Shown piece after piece: positions 24,929-33,246 of a DNA stretch of 49,126 nt (its first letter is position 1; every line of letters starts with the position of its first letter). The position numbers and the translations under genes are program-made. The notes under the pieces are model-generated. The model was not told where the DNA came from, did not search any database, and worked only from the letters and a program-made list of their open reading frames with translations. Source of the DNA: Flavobacteriales bacterium (lineage in GTDB: Bacteria > Bacteroidota > Bacteroidia > Flavobacteriales_F > PHOS-HE28); the NCBI GenBank assembly GCA_020852835.1, contig JADZAC010000024.1, positions 1 to 49,126 on the forward strand, given 5' to 3'.

Positions 24929-26353
24929 ATGGCCCTCAGCCGCTTCTGGACCTTCATCCTCCTCCTCAGCATCGGCTATGCGCTGGTGATGCTGGCCACC
25001 GGCCGCCAGCACAGCTTGGGCACCTTGGTGAACGGCAGCCAAGGCGACCCGTTGGTAGTGGCCGAGCGGGACAGCGCCGAACTGCGCGGCACCACCTTGC
25101 TGATGGAGCTCCGCGCCAGCGATGAAGGCGTGATGCGCGGCGATACGCTGATCACCTTGGGCAAGGGCGGCATGGTGCGCTACAGCAAGGGCACCCAGGC
25201 AGCGGACGGCCTGTTCGAGACCTGCAAGAACACGGTGATCGACCTGTGGCTGCCGTTGATCGGCTACCTCACCTTCTTCTGCGGCCTGATGAACCTGCTG
25301 GTGGATTCACGCGCCATGGAAAAGCTCGCCCGCTTCCTCTCCCCCATCTTCCGCCGCATCTTCCCCGACCTGCCCGGCGACCACCCCGCCTACGGCTACA
25401 TGACGTTGAACTTCTCCGCCAACTTTCTCGGGCTGGACAATGCCGCCACACCCTTCGGGCTGAAGGCCATGGAAAGCATGCAGGCCAACAATCCCACCCC
25501 GGACAAGGCCACCAACAGCCAGATCATGTTCCTGTGCCTGCATGCCGCAGGCCTCACCCTGCTGCCCACCTCCATCATCGGTTACCGCGCGGCCATGGGC
25601 GCGGCCAACCCCGCCGACATCATGATCCCCATGATCGTCACCAGCTTCGTGGGCACCCTGGCCGCCCTGGTCTTCGTGGCCATCCGCCAGCGCATCAACC
25701 TCATCAACCTCCCCGTGCTCGCCTTCGTGTTCGGCGTGAGCATCACCATCGGCGGCCTCATGGCATACATCAGCGGGCTGGCCGGCGCCGCCAAGTTCCA
25801 CTTCACCGACAACCTCGGCAACGGCCTGCTCCTCTCCATCATCCTGCTCATCGTGGGCTATGCGTTCCTGCACGAGCGCTACTTCAAGGAGAAGGGCACC
25901 AACATGTTCGATTCCTTCATCCACGGCAGCAAGGACGGGTGGACCACCGGCCTGCGCGTGCTGCCCTACATGCTGGCCATGCTGGCCGCGTTGAGCATCT
26001 TCCGCAACAGCGGCCTGATGACCATCGTGATGGGCGGCTTCAGTGCCGTGCTCGCCTTCTTCCATGTGGACCGCGCCATCATCGACGCCGTGCCCGTGGC
26101 CCTGATGCGGCCGTTCAGCGCAGGCGGCGCGCGCGGCTTCATGCTCGATGCCATGAAGACCTATGGTGCCGACAGCCTCACGGGCCAGCTTTCCAGCATC
26201 CTCCAAGGTGCGGCCGAAACCACCTTCTATGTGATCGCCCTCTACTTCGGCGCCGTGAACGTGAAGGATACGCGCTATACCTTGGGCATCATGCTGCTGG
26301 TGGACCTGGTGTGCGTGCTCACCGCCATCGCAGTATGTGTGATCTATTTCTGA
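24929..26353 (+). CDS. Nucleoside recognition (Gate) domain protein, SpmA-SpmB-like fusion
   Basis: The 474-residue product has about ten membrane helices. The first half resembles SpmA (LWLPLIGYLTFFCGLMNLLVDS and FSANFLGLDNAATPFGLKAMESM) and the second half SpmB (DGWTTGLRVLPYMLAMLAALS and LPFSA-like RPFSAGGARGFMLDAM, then QGAAETTFYVIALYFGAVNVKDTRY). In Bacillus the two are separate genes needed for spore dehydration; in Bacteroidota they occur as one protein in non-spore formers, with unknown substrate. ATG 24875 is an alternative start. The residues between the first helix and residue ~100 look extracytoplasmic. Confidence 0.82.
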   Translation: MALSRFWTFILLLSIGYALVMLATGRQHSLGTLVNGSQGDPLVVAERDSAELRGTTLLMELRASDEGVMRGDTLITLGKGGMVRYSKGTQAADGLFETCKNTVIDLWLPLIGYLTFFCGLMNLLVDSRAMEKLARFLSPIFRRIFPDLPGDHPAYGYMTLNFSANFLGLDNAATPFGLKAMESMQANNPTPDKATNSQIMFLCLHAAGLTLLPTSIIGYRAAMGAANPADIMIPMIVTSFVGTLAALVFVAIRQRINLINLPVLAFVFGVSITIGGLMAYISGLAGAAKFHFTDNLGNGLLLSIILLIVGYAFLHERYFKEKGTNMFDSFIHGSKDGWTTGLRVLPYMLAMLAALSIFRNSGLMTIVMGGFSAVLAFFHVDRAIIDAVPVALMRPFSAGGARGFMLDAMKTYGADSLTGQLSSILQGAAETTFYVIALYFGAVNVKDTRYTLGIMLLVDLVCVLTAIAVCVIYF

Positions 26354-26369
26354 TCGCCGCATGGCGATC
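26352..26369. terminator. Short hairpin between convergent genes
   Basis: A 7-bp stem (GATCGCC with GGCGATC, loop GCAT) starts inside the stop codon of the Gate-domain gene and lies before the end of the minus-strand gene. No clear T-tract on either strand. Position suggests a bidirectional terminator. Confidence 0.4.
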
Positions 26370-26373
26370 GCAC

Positions 26374-27042
26374 CTACTCCCGCTCGAATGCAGCGATCTC
26401 GTCCAGCAGGCGCTGCGCGTTGACCAGGCTCTTACCAGTGACGGCACGTTCCATGGCACGGGCCATTTTCGGCCGCTGCGGCCGGCGTGACCAACGGTGG
26501 AACCACCAGGTGCCCAGCAGGCCCAATAGGCCCAGTATGGTACCGGGGAGGAAGAAGCCGGGGGTCAACATGGATTGGTCCGCACCCAGGAGGCCGAACA
26601 CCACGGTGGTGGCGGGCATCCACAGCAGCCACCAGGAAAGGCCGGTGACCATGCCGTTGATGATGTAGAACCGGCGCAGTGTGGCCAACTTCCGTTGCAC
26701 GGCCACCACGGACCGTGCCGGATCGATCTTGCCGATCATGCCCAAAGTGGCCCCGCCGAAGATGATGCAGAGCACCCCGTACGCATGGATGATCACCCCC
26801 ATGGACACCAACAACGGTTCGCCCCGGTGTTGGGTCCAGTAAGCCACACCCATGGACAGCATGCACAGGCCGAAGACCATTTGGAACACCTGGCCCACAT
26901 ACAAAGGCCGAAGGGCGGTGCGCACGCGCTTCCGTTGACGGTCCTTCAGGAAAAATAGGTCAATGGTGTTCCGTTGTTGAAGGCGGCGGTCCAGTGCCTG
27001 CCAGGTGGCTTTCAGTTCATCGAGTTCCATGGCGTGTTCCAT
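26374..27042 (-). CDS. Four-helix membrane protein next to a sigma-factor gene
   Basis: The product (222 residues from ATG 27042; 27030 is also possible) has a cytoplasmic N-terminus (ELKATWQALDRRLQQRN) and about four membrane helices (near residues 50-68, 76-100, 125-150, 160-185), then a basic C-terminal tail. Its start lies 28 bp after the stop of the ECF sigma gene on the same strand, so it is a candidate regulator, like many Bacteroidota membrane proteins in this position. I recognise no named domain. Confidence 0.65.
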   Translation of the reverse strand: MEHAMELDELKATWQALDRRLQQRNTIDLFFLKDRQRKRVRTALRPLYVGQVFQMVFGLCMLSMGVAYWTQHRGEPLLVSMGVIIHAYGVLCIIFGGATLGMIGKIDPARSVVAVQRKLATLRRFYIINGMVTGLSWWLLWMPATTVVFGLLGADQSMLTPGFFLPGTILGLLGLLGTWWFHRWSRRPQRPKMARAMERAVTGKSLVNAQRLLDEIAAFERE

Positions 27043-27069
27043 TGTTGGGTTCGGGGTTGATGGCGTGGT

Positions 27070-27570
27070 TCAGCACGTAGCGCGGATGCGTTGTTTCAAG
27101 CGGCTGATCTTGGTGCCCACATTGCTTTCGCTGATGCCCAGGATCTCAGCGATCTGCTGGTAGCTGTGGTCGTCCAGGTAAAGCAGGAGCAAGGCACGGT
27201 CCAGCTCGTTCTGGGCGGCGATGAAGGTTTGCAGCGCGCTGATGCGCTCTTCGGTGAGCAGTTGGTCGCCGGGATCGTCGGGCAGGTCGTGCAGGTCCTC
27301 ATTGAGTTGCACGGGCCTCATGCCGCGGCGCATTGTGGTTCGAACATGTGAGATGGCCACATTGAGCGCTATGCGGTACATCCACGTCTGGAACGGACGG
27401 TGCCCGTCGTACTTGGCAAAAGCGCGCCAGAGCTGCACCATGATCTCCTGGGCCAGGTCCATCCGGTCATCTGGATCGAAGCAGTAGGTGTTCACGATCT
27501 TGAACACGATGCCCCGGTGCTGTTCGATCAGCAACTTGAACGGTTCGTGCAGGTCCGTGGCTTGGGTCAT
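27070..27570 (-). CDS. ECF-type RNA polymerase sigma factor
   Basis: The product (166 residues from ATG 27570) has region 2 (FDPDDRMDLAQEIMVQLWRAF and FQTWMYRIALNVAISHVR) and region 4 (LLYLDDHSYQQIAEILGISESNVGTKISRLKQRIR). The frame extends to 27702 without similarity. It is followed by a membrane-protein gene that could control it. It differs from the sigma gene at 7035 in sequence and neighbours, so the window holds two separate ECF systems. Confidence 0.9.
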   Translation of the reverse strand: MTQATDLHEPFKLLIEQHRGIVFKIVNTYCFDPDDRMDLAQEIMVQLWRAFAKYDGHRPFQTWMYRIALNVAISHVRTTMRRGMRPVQLNEDLHDLPDDPGDQLLTEERISALQTFIAAQNELDRALLLLYLDDHSYQQIAEILGISESNVGTKISRLKQRIRATC

Positions 27571-27820
27571 GGTTTTCCTTCGGGCTGCTGGATGCTTACC
27601 ATCGATCGCCCGACGGACAGTGATTCGCCGAACATCCCGAAAGATCACAGCTACGCGGAAAATTCCTGGCCCCCGGTGGCGCCGGGCCTGCCAGCAGGAC
27701 ACGGTTCTGTTGGCGCTTCGGGCAAGACATGTTCCCGCCCTTGCGCCCCGTGCCCGATGCAGCGATCTTCATCTTTATCCGGCATGGCGCTGTTCCTTTG
27801 CCTTGAAAGATCACGTGCAC

Positions 27821-28624
27821 ATGCCCGACCATAAGACTTCCTTCGACCTGAACCGCAAGCTGTGGAATGAGCGCGTGCGGCACCATGTCGGCTCCAAGAT
27901 GTACGACATGGAGGGCTTCCTGCAGGGCCGGAATTCCCTGAGCCAAGGCGAGCTGGACCTGCTCGGCGACGTGCGCGACAAGCGCATCTTGCACTTGCAA
28001 TGCCACTTCGGGCAGGATACGCTCTCGCTGGCGCGCATGGGTGCACAAGTCACGGGCCTGGACATTTCCGATGCGGCCATCGCCGAGGCCCGCGACCTGG
28101 CCGCACTTATGGGCCTGGATGCGGAGTTCGTCACGGCCAACGTGCTGGACTTCCAGCCGGCACTGGAGGGACGGTTCGATATCGTCTTCACCAGCTACGG
28201 CGTGCTGGGCTGGCTGCCCGAACTGGGCGGATGGGCACGCAACATCGCGCGCTACCTGAAGCCCGGCGGCAAGCTGGTGCTGGTGGAGTTCCACCCGGTG
28301 CTGTGGATGTTCGACAATGAGCTGCAGCGGGTAACCTACTCCTACTTCAACAGCCAAGTGATAGAAGAAACGGAGCCCGGCACCTATGCCGACCGCGACG
28401 CGGCGATCAACCTCACCTCCCACACGTGGAACCATTCCATCGCCGAAACGGTGACGGCCTTGTTGAACGCCGGGCTGCGCATCGCACACCTGGGCGAGGG
28501 CGATGGATCGCCGCACAACTGCTTCCCCAACACGGTGCAAGACGCCGACGGGCTCTACCGCATCCGGCACATGGAAGGCCTGTTGCCCATCACATTCGCA
28601 GTGGTTGCCTTGCGCAACGCGTGA
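27821..28624 (+). CDS. Class I SAM-dependent methyltransferase
   Basis: The product has 267 residues from ATG 27821 (MPDHKTSFDLNRKLWNERV). The SAM-binding motif I appears as ILHLQCHFGQDTLSLAR, followed by VTGLDISDAAIAEARDLA and the LKPGGKLVLVEFHP post-motif of class I enzymes. The C-terminal half contains a WNHSIAETVTALLNAGL region typical of this Bacteroidota subfamily. The substrate is unknown. It is divergent from the sigma-factor gene, with about 250 bp between the starts and no clear structured element in it. Confidence 0.85.
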   Translation: MPDHKTSFDLNRKLWNERVRHHVGSKMYDMEGFLQGRNSLSQGELDLLGDVRDKRILHLQCHFGQDTLSLARMGAQVTGLDISDAAIAEARDLAALMGLDAEFVTANVLDFQPALEGRFDIVFTSYGVLGWLPELGGWARNIARYLKPGGKLVLVEFHPVLWMFDNELQRVTYSYFNSQVIEETEPGTYADRDAAINLTSHTWNHSIAETVTALLNAGLRIAHLGEGDGSPHNCFPNTVQDADGLYRIRHMEGLLPITFAVVALRNA

Positions 28625-28636
28625 ACGGTACATTTG
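28605..28636 (+). promoter_or_regulatory. Promoter of the first SET-domain gene
   Basis: TACATTTG at 28629-28636 is an exact TAnnTTTG. TTG at 28605-28607 lies 21 bp upstream, and a second TTG at 28610-28612 lies 16 bp upstream. The gene starts at 28656, leaving a leader of roughly a dozen bases. The box begins just after the methyltransferase stop. Confidence 0.6.
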
Positions 28637-28655
28637 CGCCCTTTCAATCCCGAGC

Positions 28656-29147
28656 ATGCCGAGCAAGATCATCAAGCGGAGCTCCAAGATCCATGGCCAA
28701 GGCGTCTTTGCCACGGCCCCCATCAAAGCCGGTGAAGACGTGGTGCAGTACAAGGGCCGGCTGCGCACCCATGCGCAAGTGGACGATGAATACGGCGGGC
28801 AGGACACCGGCCACACCTTCCTCTTCATCCTCAACGAAACCTATGTGATCGACGGGAACATCGGCGGCAACGTGGCCCGCTGGATCAACCACGGCTGCGC
28901 ACCCAACTGCAAGGCCTTCGTGATCGGCCATGAAAGCGGGGACCCCGCCAAGGACAAGGTGGTGATCGAGGCGCTGCGCGACATTGCCGAAGGTGAGGAG
29001 CTCACGTACGACTACGACATCCAGATCGAGGCGCCCATCACTGCCGAGGAGCGCCGCCTGTGGGCCTGCCGCTGCGGTGCGCCCAACTGCTCCGGCACCA
29101 TGCTGAAACCCGCCCGAAAAAGCGGCGCGCGCAACAAGGCGCGCTGA
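28656..29147 (+). CDS. SET-domain protein (first of two)
   Basis: The 163-residue product (ATG 28656) is essentially one SET domain, the SAM-dependent lysine methyltransferase fold of eukaryotic histone modifiers. Family marks are SKIHGQGVFATAPIKAGE, GHTFLFIL, the SAM/active-site knot RWINHGCAPNCKA, and GEELTYDYD. A post-SET-like cysteine cluster follows (CRCGAPNCSGTM). The C-terminus is basic (ARKSGARNKAR). The target protein in a bacterium is not known. A paralogue starts 4 bp-scale downstream (29151), so they are probably one transcript. Confidence 0.87.
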   Translation: MPSKIIKRSSKIHGQGVFATAPIKAGEDVVQYKGRLRTHAQVDDEYGGQDTGHTFLFILNETYVIDGNIGGNVARWINHGCAPNCKAFVIGHESGDPAKDKVVIEALRDIAEGEELTYDYDIQIEAPITAEERRLWACRCGAPNCSGTMLKPARKSGARNKAR

Positions 29148-29150
29148 GCC

Positions 29151-29636
29151 ATGGCCCGCAAGATCATTGTTCGGCGCTCCCCGGTGCATGGCAACGGGGT
29201 GTTCGCCGCCATGGACCTGCCCGCAGGCACGGAACTGATCGAATACAAAGGCCGGCTGATCACCCCCAAGCAGGCCGATCATTGGTACCCTGATGAGATG
29301 GAGACGGGGCACACCTTTCTGTTCACCCTCAATGACCACTGGATCATTGATGCCAACGTGGGCGGCAACCATGCGCGCTGGATCAACCATGGCTGTGAAC
29401 CGAACTGCATCCCGTATTTGCATGAAGACCCCGCCGACCACCGCAAGGATCGCGTGATCATTGAGACGCTCCGCGACGTGAAGGCCGGCGAAGAGCTGAG
29501 CTATGACTACGGCATCAGCTTCCATGTGCCCCATACCGCACGGCTGAAAAGGATCTGGGCCTGCCATTGCGGAGCACCAAGCTGCACCGGCACCATGCTG
29601 GTTACGGCAGACCACGAACGAAATACCCTGCCCTAA
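29151..29636 (+). CDS. SET-domain protein (second of two)
   Basis: The 161-residue product parallels its upstream neighbour through its whole length: SPVHGNGVFAAMDLPAGTEL, GHTFLFTLNDHW, RWINHGCEPNCIPY, GEELSYDYG and a post-SET cysteine set (CHCGAPSCTGTM). The pair is a tandem duplication that has diverged clearly. Only 3 bp separate the first stop from this start. It lacks the basic tail of the first protein, so the two may differ in target. Confidence 0.87.
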   Translation: MARKIIVRRSPVHGNGVFAAMDLPAGTELIEYKGRLITPKQADHWYPDEMETGHTFLFTLNDHWIIDANVGGNHARWINHGCEPNCIPYLHEDPADHRKDRVIIETLRDVKAGEELSYDYGISFHVPHTARLKRIWACHCGAPSCTGTMLVTADHERNTLP

Positions 29637-29691
29637 GGCCTTCAACAGGCCCCAGGCAGCTTGGCACGCCGCTTGCCAATGGTGCCCGAAC

Positions 29692-29699
29692 TAATTTCG
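29692..29699 (+). promoter_or_regulatory. Probable -7 box for lolA-like gene
   Basis: TAATTTCG fits TAnnTTTG with one change, 28 bp before the ATG at 29728. A TTG at 29673-29675 lies 16 bp upstream, slightly short of the usual spacing. Confidence 0.4.
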
Positions 29700-29727
29700 C
29701 GGCCTGCCTCCGCAACAATCCCAGTAG

Positions 29728-30372
29728 ATGAAAAAGCCCCTGCTCCTCCTTGCCGCCCTGTTCCTGGTCCTGCACAGCTTCGCCCAGGACGACCCCAAGA
29801 GCCGCGCCATTGTGGATGCTTTGATCGCCAAGAACAAGACCTACAAAAGCTTCGATGCCGACTTCAGCAGCCGGCTGGTGAACACCGCGAGCAAGCTGGA
29901 CCTGGCCCAGGAAGGCAACCTGAAGGTGAAGGACCGCAAGTTCCGCCTCACGCTCATGGACAACACGGTGATCAACGACGGACAAGCCCTGTGGACCTAC
30001 AGCAAAAAGACCAACGAGGTGAGCATCTCCGACCCCGGTGAGATGGATGAAACCCTGGACCCGGCCAACCTCTTCAACGTGTATGAAAAGGGCTTCAAAA
30101 GCCAGTATGTGGGCGCAAGCACCGATGGCGGCGTAGCCGTGGAAACCATCAACCTCTTCCCCTTGGAGCCCGCCAAAAAGGCCTTCCATACCGTGGTGCT
30201 CACCGTGGACAAGGCCAAGATGGAACCGCGCAAAGTGGTGATGAAGTACAAGGACGGCAACGTGGTGACCTACACCCTGAAGCGGTTCAAGCCCAATGCC
30301 GAGATGGTGGATGCACTGTTCGCTTTCGACAAGGCCAAATACCCCGGGGTGGAAGTGAACGATATGCGCTGA
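29728..30372 (+). CDS. LolA-like outer-membrane lipoprotein carrier
   Basis: The 214-residue product has a signal peptide (LLLLAALFLVLHSFAQ) and the half-barrel LolA pattern: repeated beta strands (NLKVKDRKFRLTLMDNTVINDGQALWTYSKKTNEVSISD) and a final MKYKDGNVVTYTLKRFKPNA. LolA shuttles lipoproteins through the periplasm from LolCDE to the outer membrane. In Bacteroidota it is usually found near ftsK; here it stands between the SET genes and kup, and ftsK is about 8 kb away on the same strand. Confidence 0.82.
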   Translation: MKKPLLLLAALFLVLHSFAQDDPKSRAIVDALIAKNKTYKSFDADFSSRLVNTASKLDLAQEGNLKVKDRKFRLTLMDNTVINDGQALWTYSKKTNEVSISDPGEMDETLDPANLFNVYEKGFKSQYVGASTDGGVAVETINLFPLEPAKKAFHTVVLTVDKAKMEPRKVVMKYKDGNVVTYTLKRFKPNAEMVDALFAFDKAKYPGVEVNDMR

Positions 30373-30417
30373 GCCCGGTGCCTTGGTCCGGCCCGATGCA
30401 CAGCGGCCACCGGCCGG

Positions 30418-30450
30418 TTTGAGCTTTCAACCCCGATCCCCATACATTCG
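30418..30450 (+). promoter_or_regulatory. Probable kup promoter
   Basis: TTTG at 30418-30421 and TACATTCG at 30443-30450 are 21 bp apart, close to the Bacteroidota layout. The kup ATG follows at 30489. Confidence 0.5.
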
Positions 30451-30488
30451 CGCCCTTTTTCAGGCCGACCCCTCCGCCCGCTCCTGCC

Positions 30489-32468
30489 ATGCCGCTCCAA
30501 AAATCCCAGCATCATCGATTGACGTGGGCCGGCATGCTGATGACCCTGGGGATCGTCTTCGGGGATATCGGCACATCGCCGCTTTATGTGTTCAAGGCCG
30601 TGGTGGGGGCCACCGGCCAGATCAGCGAACTCGTGGTGCTGGGCGGGCTCAGCTGCATCTTCTGGACCCTCACGATCCTCACTTCCTTCAAGTACATCTA
30701 CCTTACCCTGCAAGCGGACAACCGCGGAGAGGGCGGGGTGTTCTCCCTCTATGCCCTGGTGCGCCGCTTCGGCAAGTGGCTGTGGCTGCCCGCCATCATC
30801 GGTGCCGCCACGCTGCTGGCCGATGGTTTCCTCACCCCCTCGATCTCGGTATCCTCCGCCATCGAAGGCCTGAGCGGGGTGAAAGCCTTTGAGGATACCA
30901 TTGAGGCCGGCAACACCACCACGGTGCTGGTGGTGGTGGCCATCCTCAGCCTGCTCTTCTTCTTCCAGCGCTTCGGCACCAAGGTGGTGGGCTTCTCCTT
31001 CGGCCCCATCATGCTCATTTGGTTCAGCATGCTGCTGATCCTGGGGGTGTCGCAGATCGTGCACAACCCCCGTGTGCTGGCCAGCGTGAACCCGAAGTAC
31101 GCCATTGACCTGCTTACCAACCACCCCGGCGGCTTCTGGTTGCTGGGCGCGGTGTTCCTGTGCACCACCGGCGCCGAAGGCCTCTACAACGACCTGGGCC
31201 ATTGCGGCCGCCAGAACATCCGCGCCACCTGGACCTTCGTGAAGCTGGCCCTGGTGTGCAACTACATGGGGCAGGGTGCCTGGCTGCTGCAGCACACAGG
31301 CACCGACCTCGGCGAGCAAAACCCCTTCTTCGAGGTGATGCCCGATTGGTTCCGCCTGATCGGCGTGGGCATTTCCACCTTGGCGGCCATTGTGGCCTGC
31401 CAGGCGGTGATCAGCGGCTCCTTCACCCTGATCAACGAGGCCATCACCCTGAACTTCTGGCCGCGCGTTCGCGTGAAGTTCCCCACCGTGGTGCGCGGGC
31501 AGATCTACATCCCCAGCGTGAACTGGCTGCTGTGGGCAGGATGCATGGGCGTGATGTTCTATTTCCGCAGCAGCGCCAACATGGAAGCGGCCTACGGCTT
31601 CTTCATCGTGGTGGCCATGCTGATGACCACCGTGCTGCTCTTCGGCTACATGCGCTTCGTGCGCCGCTGGCAGCTATGGCTCGTGCTGCCCTTGATCGCG
31701 CTGTTCTTCTCGGTGGAGATCGCCAACCTGGTGGCCAACGCGGTGAAGATCCTGCACTACCCGCTGCTGCTGGCCGGGGTGGTACTGATCCTGGGCGTGA
31801 TGTTCATCTGGTTCCACGCCCGGAAGATCATCAACCGCTTCATCGAGTTCGTGCCCCTGACGGACCACGTGCAGGCCCTGCGCAACCTGAGCAACGACAG
31901 CGACATCCCCAAGTACGCCACGCACCTGGCCTACCTCACCAAGGCGGACAACCCCGCGCAGGTGGAGCGGTGGATCGTGCACAGCCTGCTGGCGCGCAAG
32001 GTGAAACGCGCGGACATCTACTGGTTCATCCATGTGAACTACACCGATGAACCCTACACCATGGAGTACCGCATCACCGAGCTGATCGACGACAAGGTGA
32101 TCCGCGTGGACTTCAACCTGGGCTTCCGCGTGCAGCCCCGCATCAACCTGCTGTTCCGCCGCGTGCTCGAGGAGCTGGATGCCGACCACGAACTGGAATT
32201 CCGCAGCAAGTACGAGTCCATCAAGAAAGGCGATTTCCACACGGACATCCTTTACGTGATCACCGAACGGGTGCTCTCGGTGGAGAATGAGTTCAGCTTG
32301 CGGGACGGCTTCATCCTCGATGCCTATTTCCTGCTGAAAGGCCTCTCCCAAGGCGACCGCGAGGCCATGGGCCTGGACCCCAACGTGTCGGTGGTGGAGA
32401 AGGTGCCCTTGGTGATCCAAGCCCCGCGCGAGGTGCCGCTGGTGCGCGTAGGCCGCAAGCAGGCGTAA
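30489..32468 (+). CDS. kup: Potassium uptake protein Kup
   Basis: The 659-residue product is a KUP/HAK/KT family K+ symporter. The signature GIVFGDIGTSPLYVFKAV lies near residue 20 and is followed by about twelve membrane helices in residues 15-430 (FLCTTGAEGLYNDLGHCGRQNIR and NEAITLNFWPRVRVKFPT are typical). The C-terminal ~220 residues form a cytoplasmic domain (DSDIPKYATHLAYLTKAD). The protein imports potassium with protons across the inner membrane. It is convergent with the DnaJ-domain gene. Confidence 0.95.
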   Translation: MPLQKSQHHRLTWAGMLMTLGIVFGDIGTSPLYVFKAVVGATGQISELVVLGGLSCIFWTLTILTSFKYIYLTLQADNRGEGGVFSLYALVRRFGKWLWLPAIIGAATLLADGFLTPSISVSSAIEGLSGVKAFEDTIEAGNTTTVLVVVAILSLLFFFQRFGTKVVGFSFGPIMLIWFSMLLILGVSQIVHNPRVLASVNPKYAIDLLTNHPGGFWLLGAVFLCTTGAEGLYNDLGHCGRQNIRATWTFVKLALVCNYMGQGAWLLQHTGTDLGEQNPFFEVMPDWFRLIGVGISTLAAIVACQAVISGSFTLINEAITLNFWPRVRVKFPTVVRGQIYIPSVNWLLWAGCMGVMFYFRSSANMEAAYGFFIVVAMLMTTVLLFGYMRFVRRWQLWLVLPLIALFFSVEIANLVANAVKILHYPLLLAGVVLILGVMFIWFHARKIINRFIEFVPLTDHVQALRNLSNDSDIPKYATHLAYLTKADNPAQVERWIVHSLLARKVKRADIYWFIHVNYTDEPYTMEYRITELIDDKVIRVDFNLGFRVQPRINLLFRRVLEELDADHELEFRSKYESIKKGDFHTDILYVITERVLSVENEFSLRDGFILDAYFLLKGLSQGDREAMGLDPNVSVVEKVPLVIQAPREVPLVRVGRKQA

Positions 32469-32487
32469 GCCGGCGCCTTGCCCGGGG

Positions 32488-33243
32488 TCAGTTGATGCCG
32501 CGCTGCGCGGAGACGCGTTCCCAAGCTTGCTGCACCTTCCGGAACTTCTCGGCGGCGGACTTCTGCACTTCCTCCCCCAGGTGGGCCACTCGGTCCGGAT
32601 GGTGCTTCATGGCCATCCGCCGGTAGGCCTTCTTCACTTCGTCATCACTGGCCTTGGGGTCCACTTCCAGCACGGTGTAGGCCCCTTCCACGGAGGGCTT
32701 GCCGAACATGGCATCCAACGAGGCCAGGTCCTTGCTGCTGATGCCCAGGTCGGTGGCGATGCGCTCCAGCACGCGCTGCTCGGCGAGCTGCATGGCGCCA
32801 TCGGCGCGGGCCAGCCCGATGAGGTAGTGCATCACCTGCAGCCGCTCGGCATGGGAAAGGTGGCTGCGGATCTGCAGGCACACATCGCGCAGGGGGATCT
32901 CGCGCTTGAGCACGTCGCGCAGCAGGCGCAGCAGCTCGGCGCTGTGCTGGGGACCGAATTGCTGCGCAAAGAAGCGCCGCACGTGCCCGAGCTCGCCATG
33001 GGTCGACCTACCGTCAGCCTTCATCACGGCGGCGGTGAGCACCACCAGGCTCAAGGCCAGGTCGCCGGTGGTGGCATGCCCGGGTTGCTGCCGCCCCGTG
33101 TGTGCGCCGGGCCCTACGCGTTTGGCGGGTTCCTTGGTCTTGTCCATCAAGGCACCCAAGGCAAAGCCCACCACGGCCCCGATGGGCGTGCCGGTGAGCG
33201 CGAAGCCCAGGCTGCCGAAGATCCACTTGTTGTAACCGGCCAT
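32488..33243 (-). CDS. TerB/DnaJ (DjlA-like) co-chaperone
   Basis: The 251-residue product starts with a glycine-rich hydrophobic segment ([22 protein letters not shown]) that may insert in the membrane. The middle (about residues 60-180) resembles a TerB-like helical domain ([19 protein letters not shown] and GLARADGAM). The C-terminal J domain (about 185-250) has the HPD motif in [12 protein letters not shown], needed to stimulate DnaK. This order matches DjlA. It ends the lemA operon (3 bp after the TPM gene). Confidence 0.87.
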   Translation of the reverse strand: MAGYNKWIFGSLGFALTGTPIGAVVGFALGALMDKTKEPAKRVGPGAHTGRQQPGHATTGDLALSLVVLTAAVMKADGRSTHGELGHVRRFFAQQFGPQHSAELLRLLRDVLKREIPLRDVCLQIRSHLSHAERLQVMHYLIGLARADGAMQLAEQRVLERIATDLGISSKDLASLDAMFGKPSVEGAYTVLEVDPKASDDEVKKAYRRMAMKHHPDRVAHLGEEVQKSAAEKFRKVQQAWERVSAQRGIN

Positions 33244-33246
33244 GCC

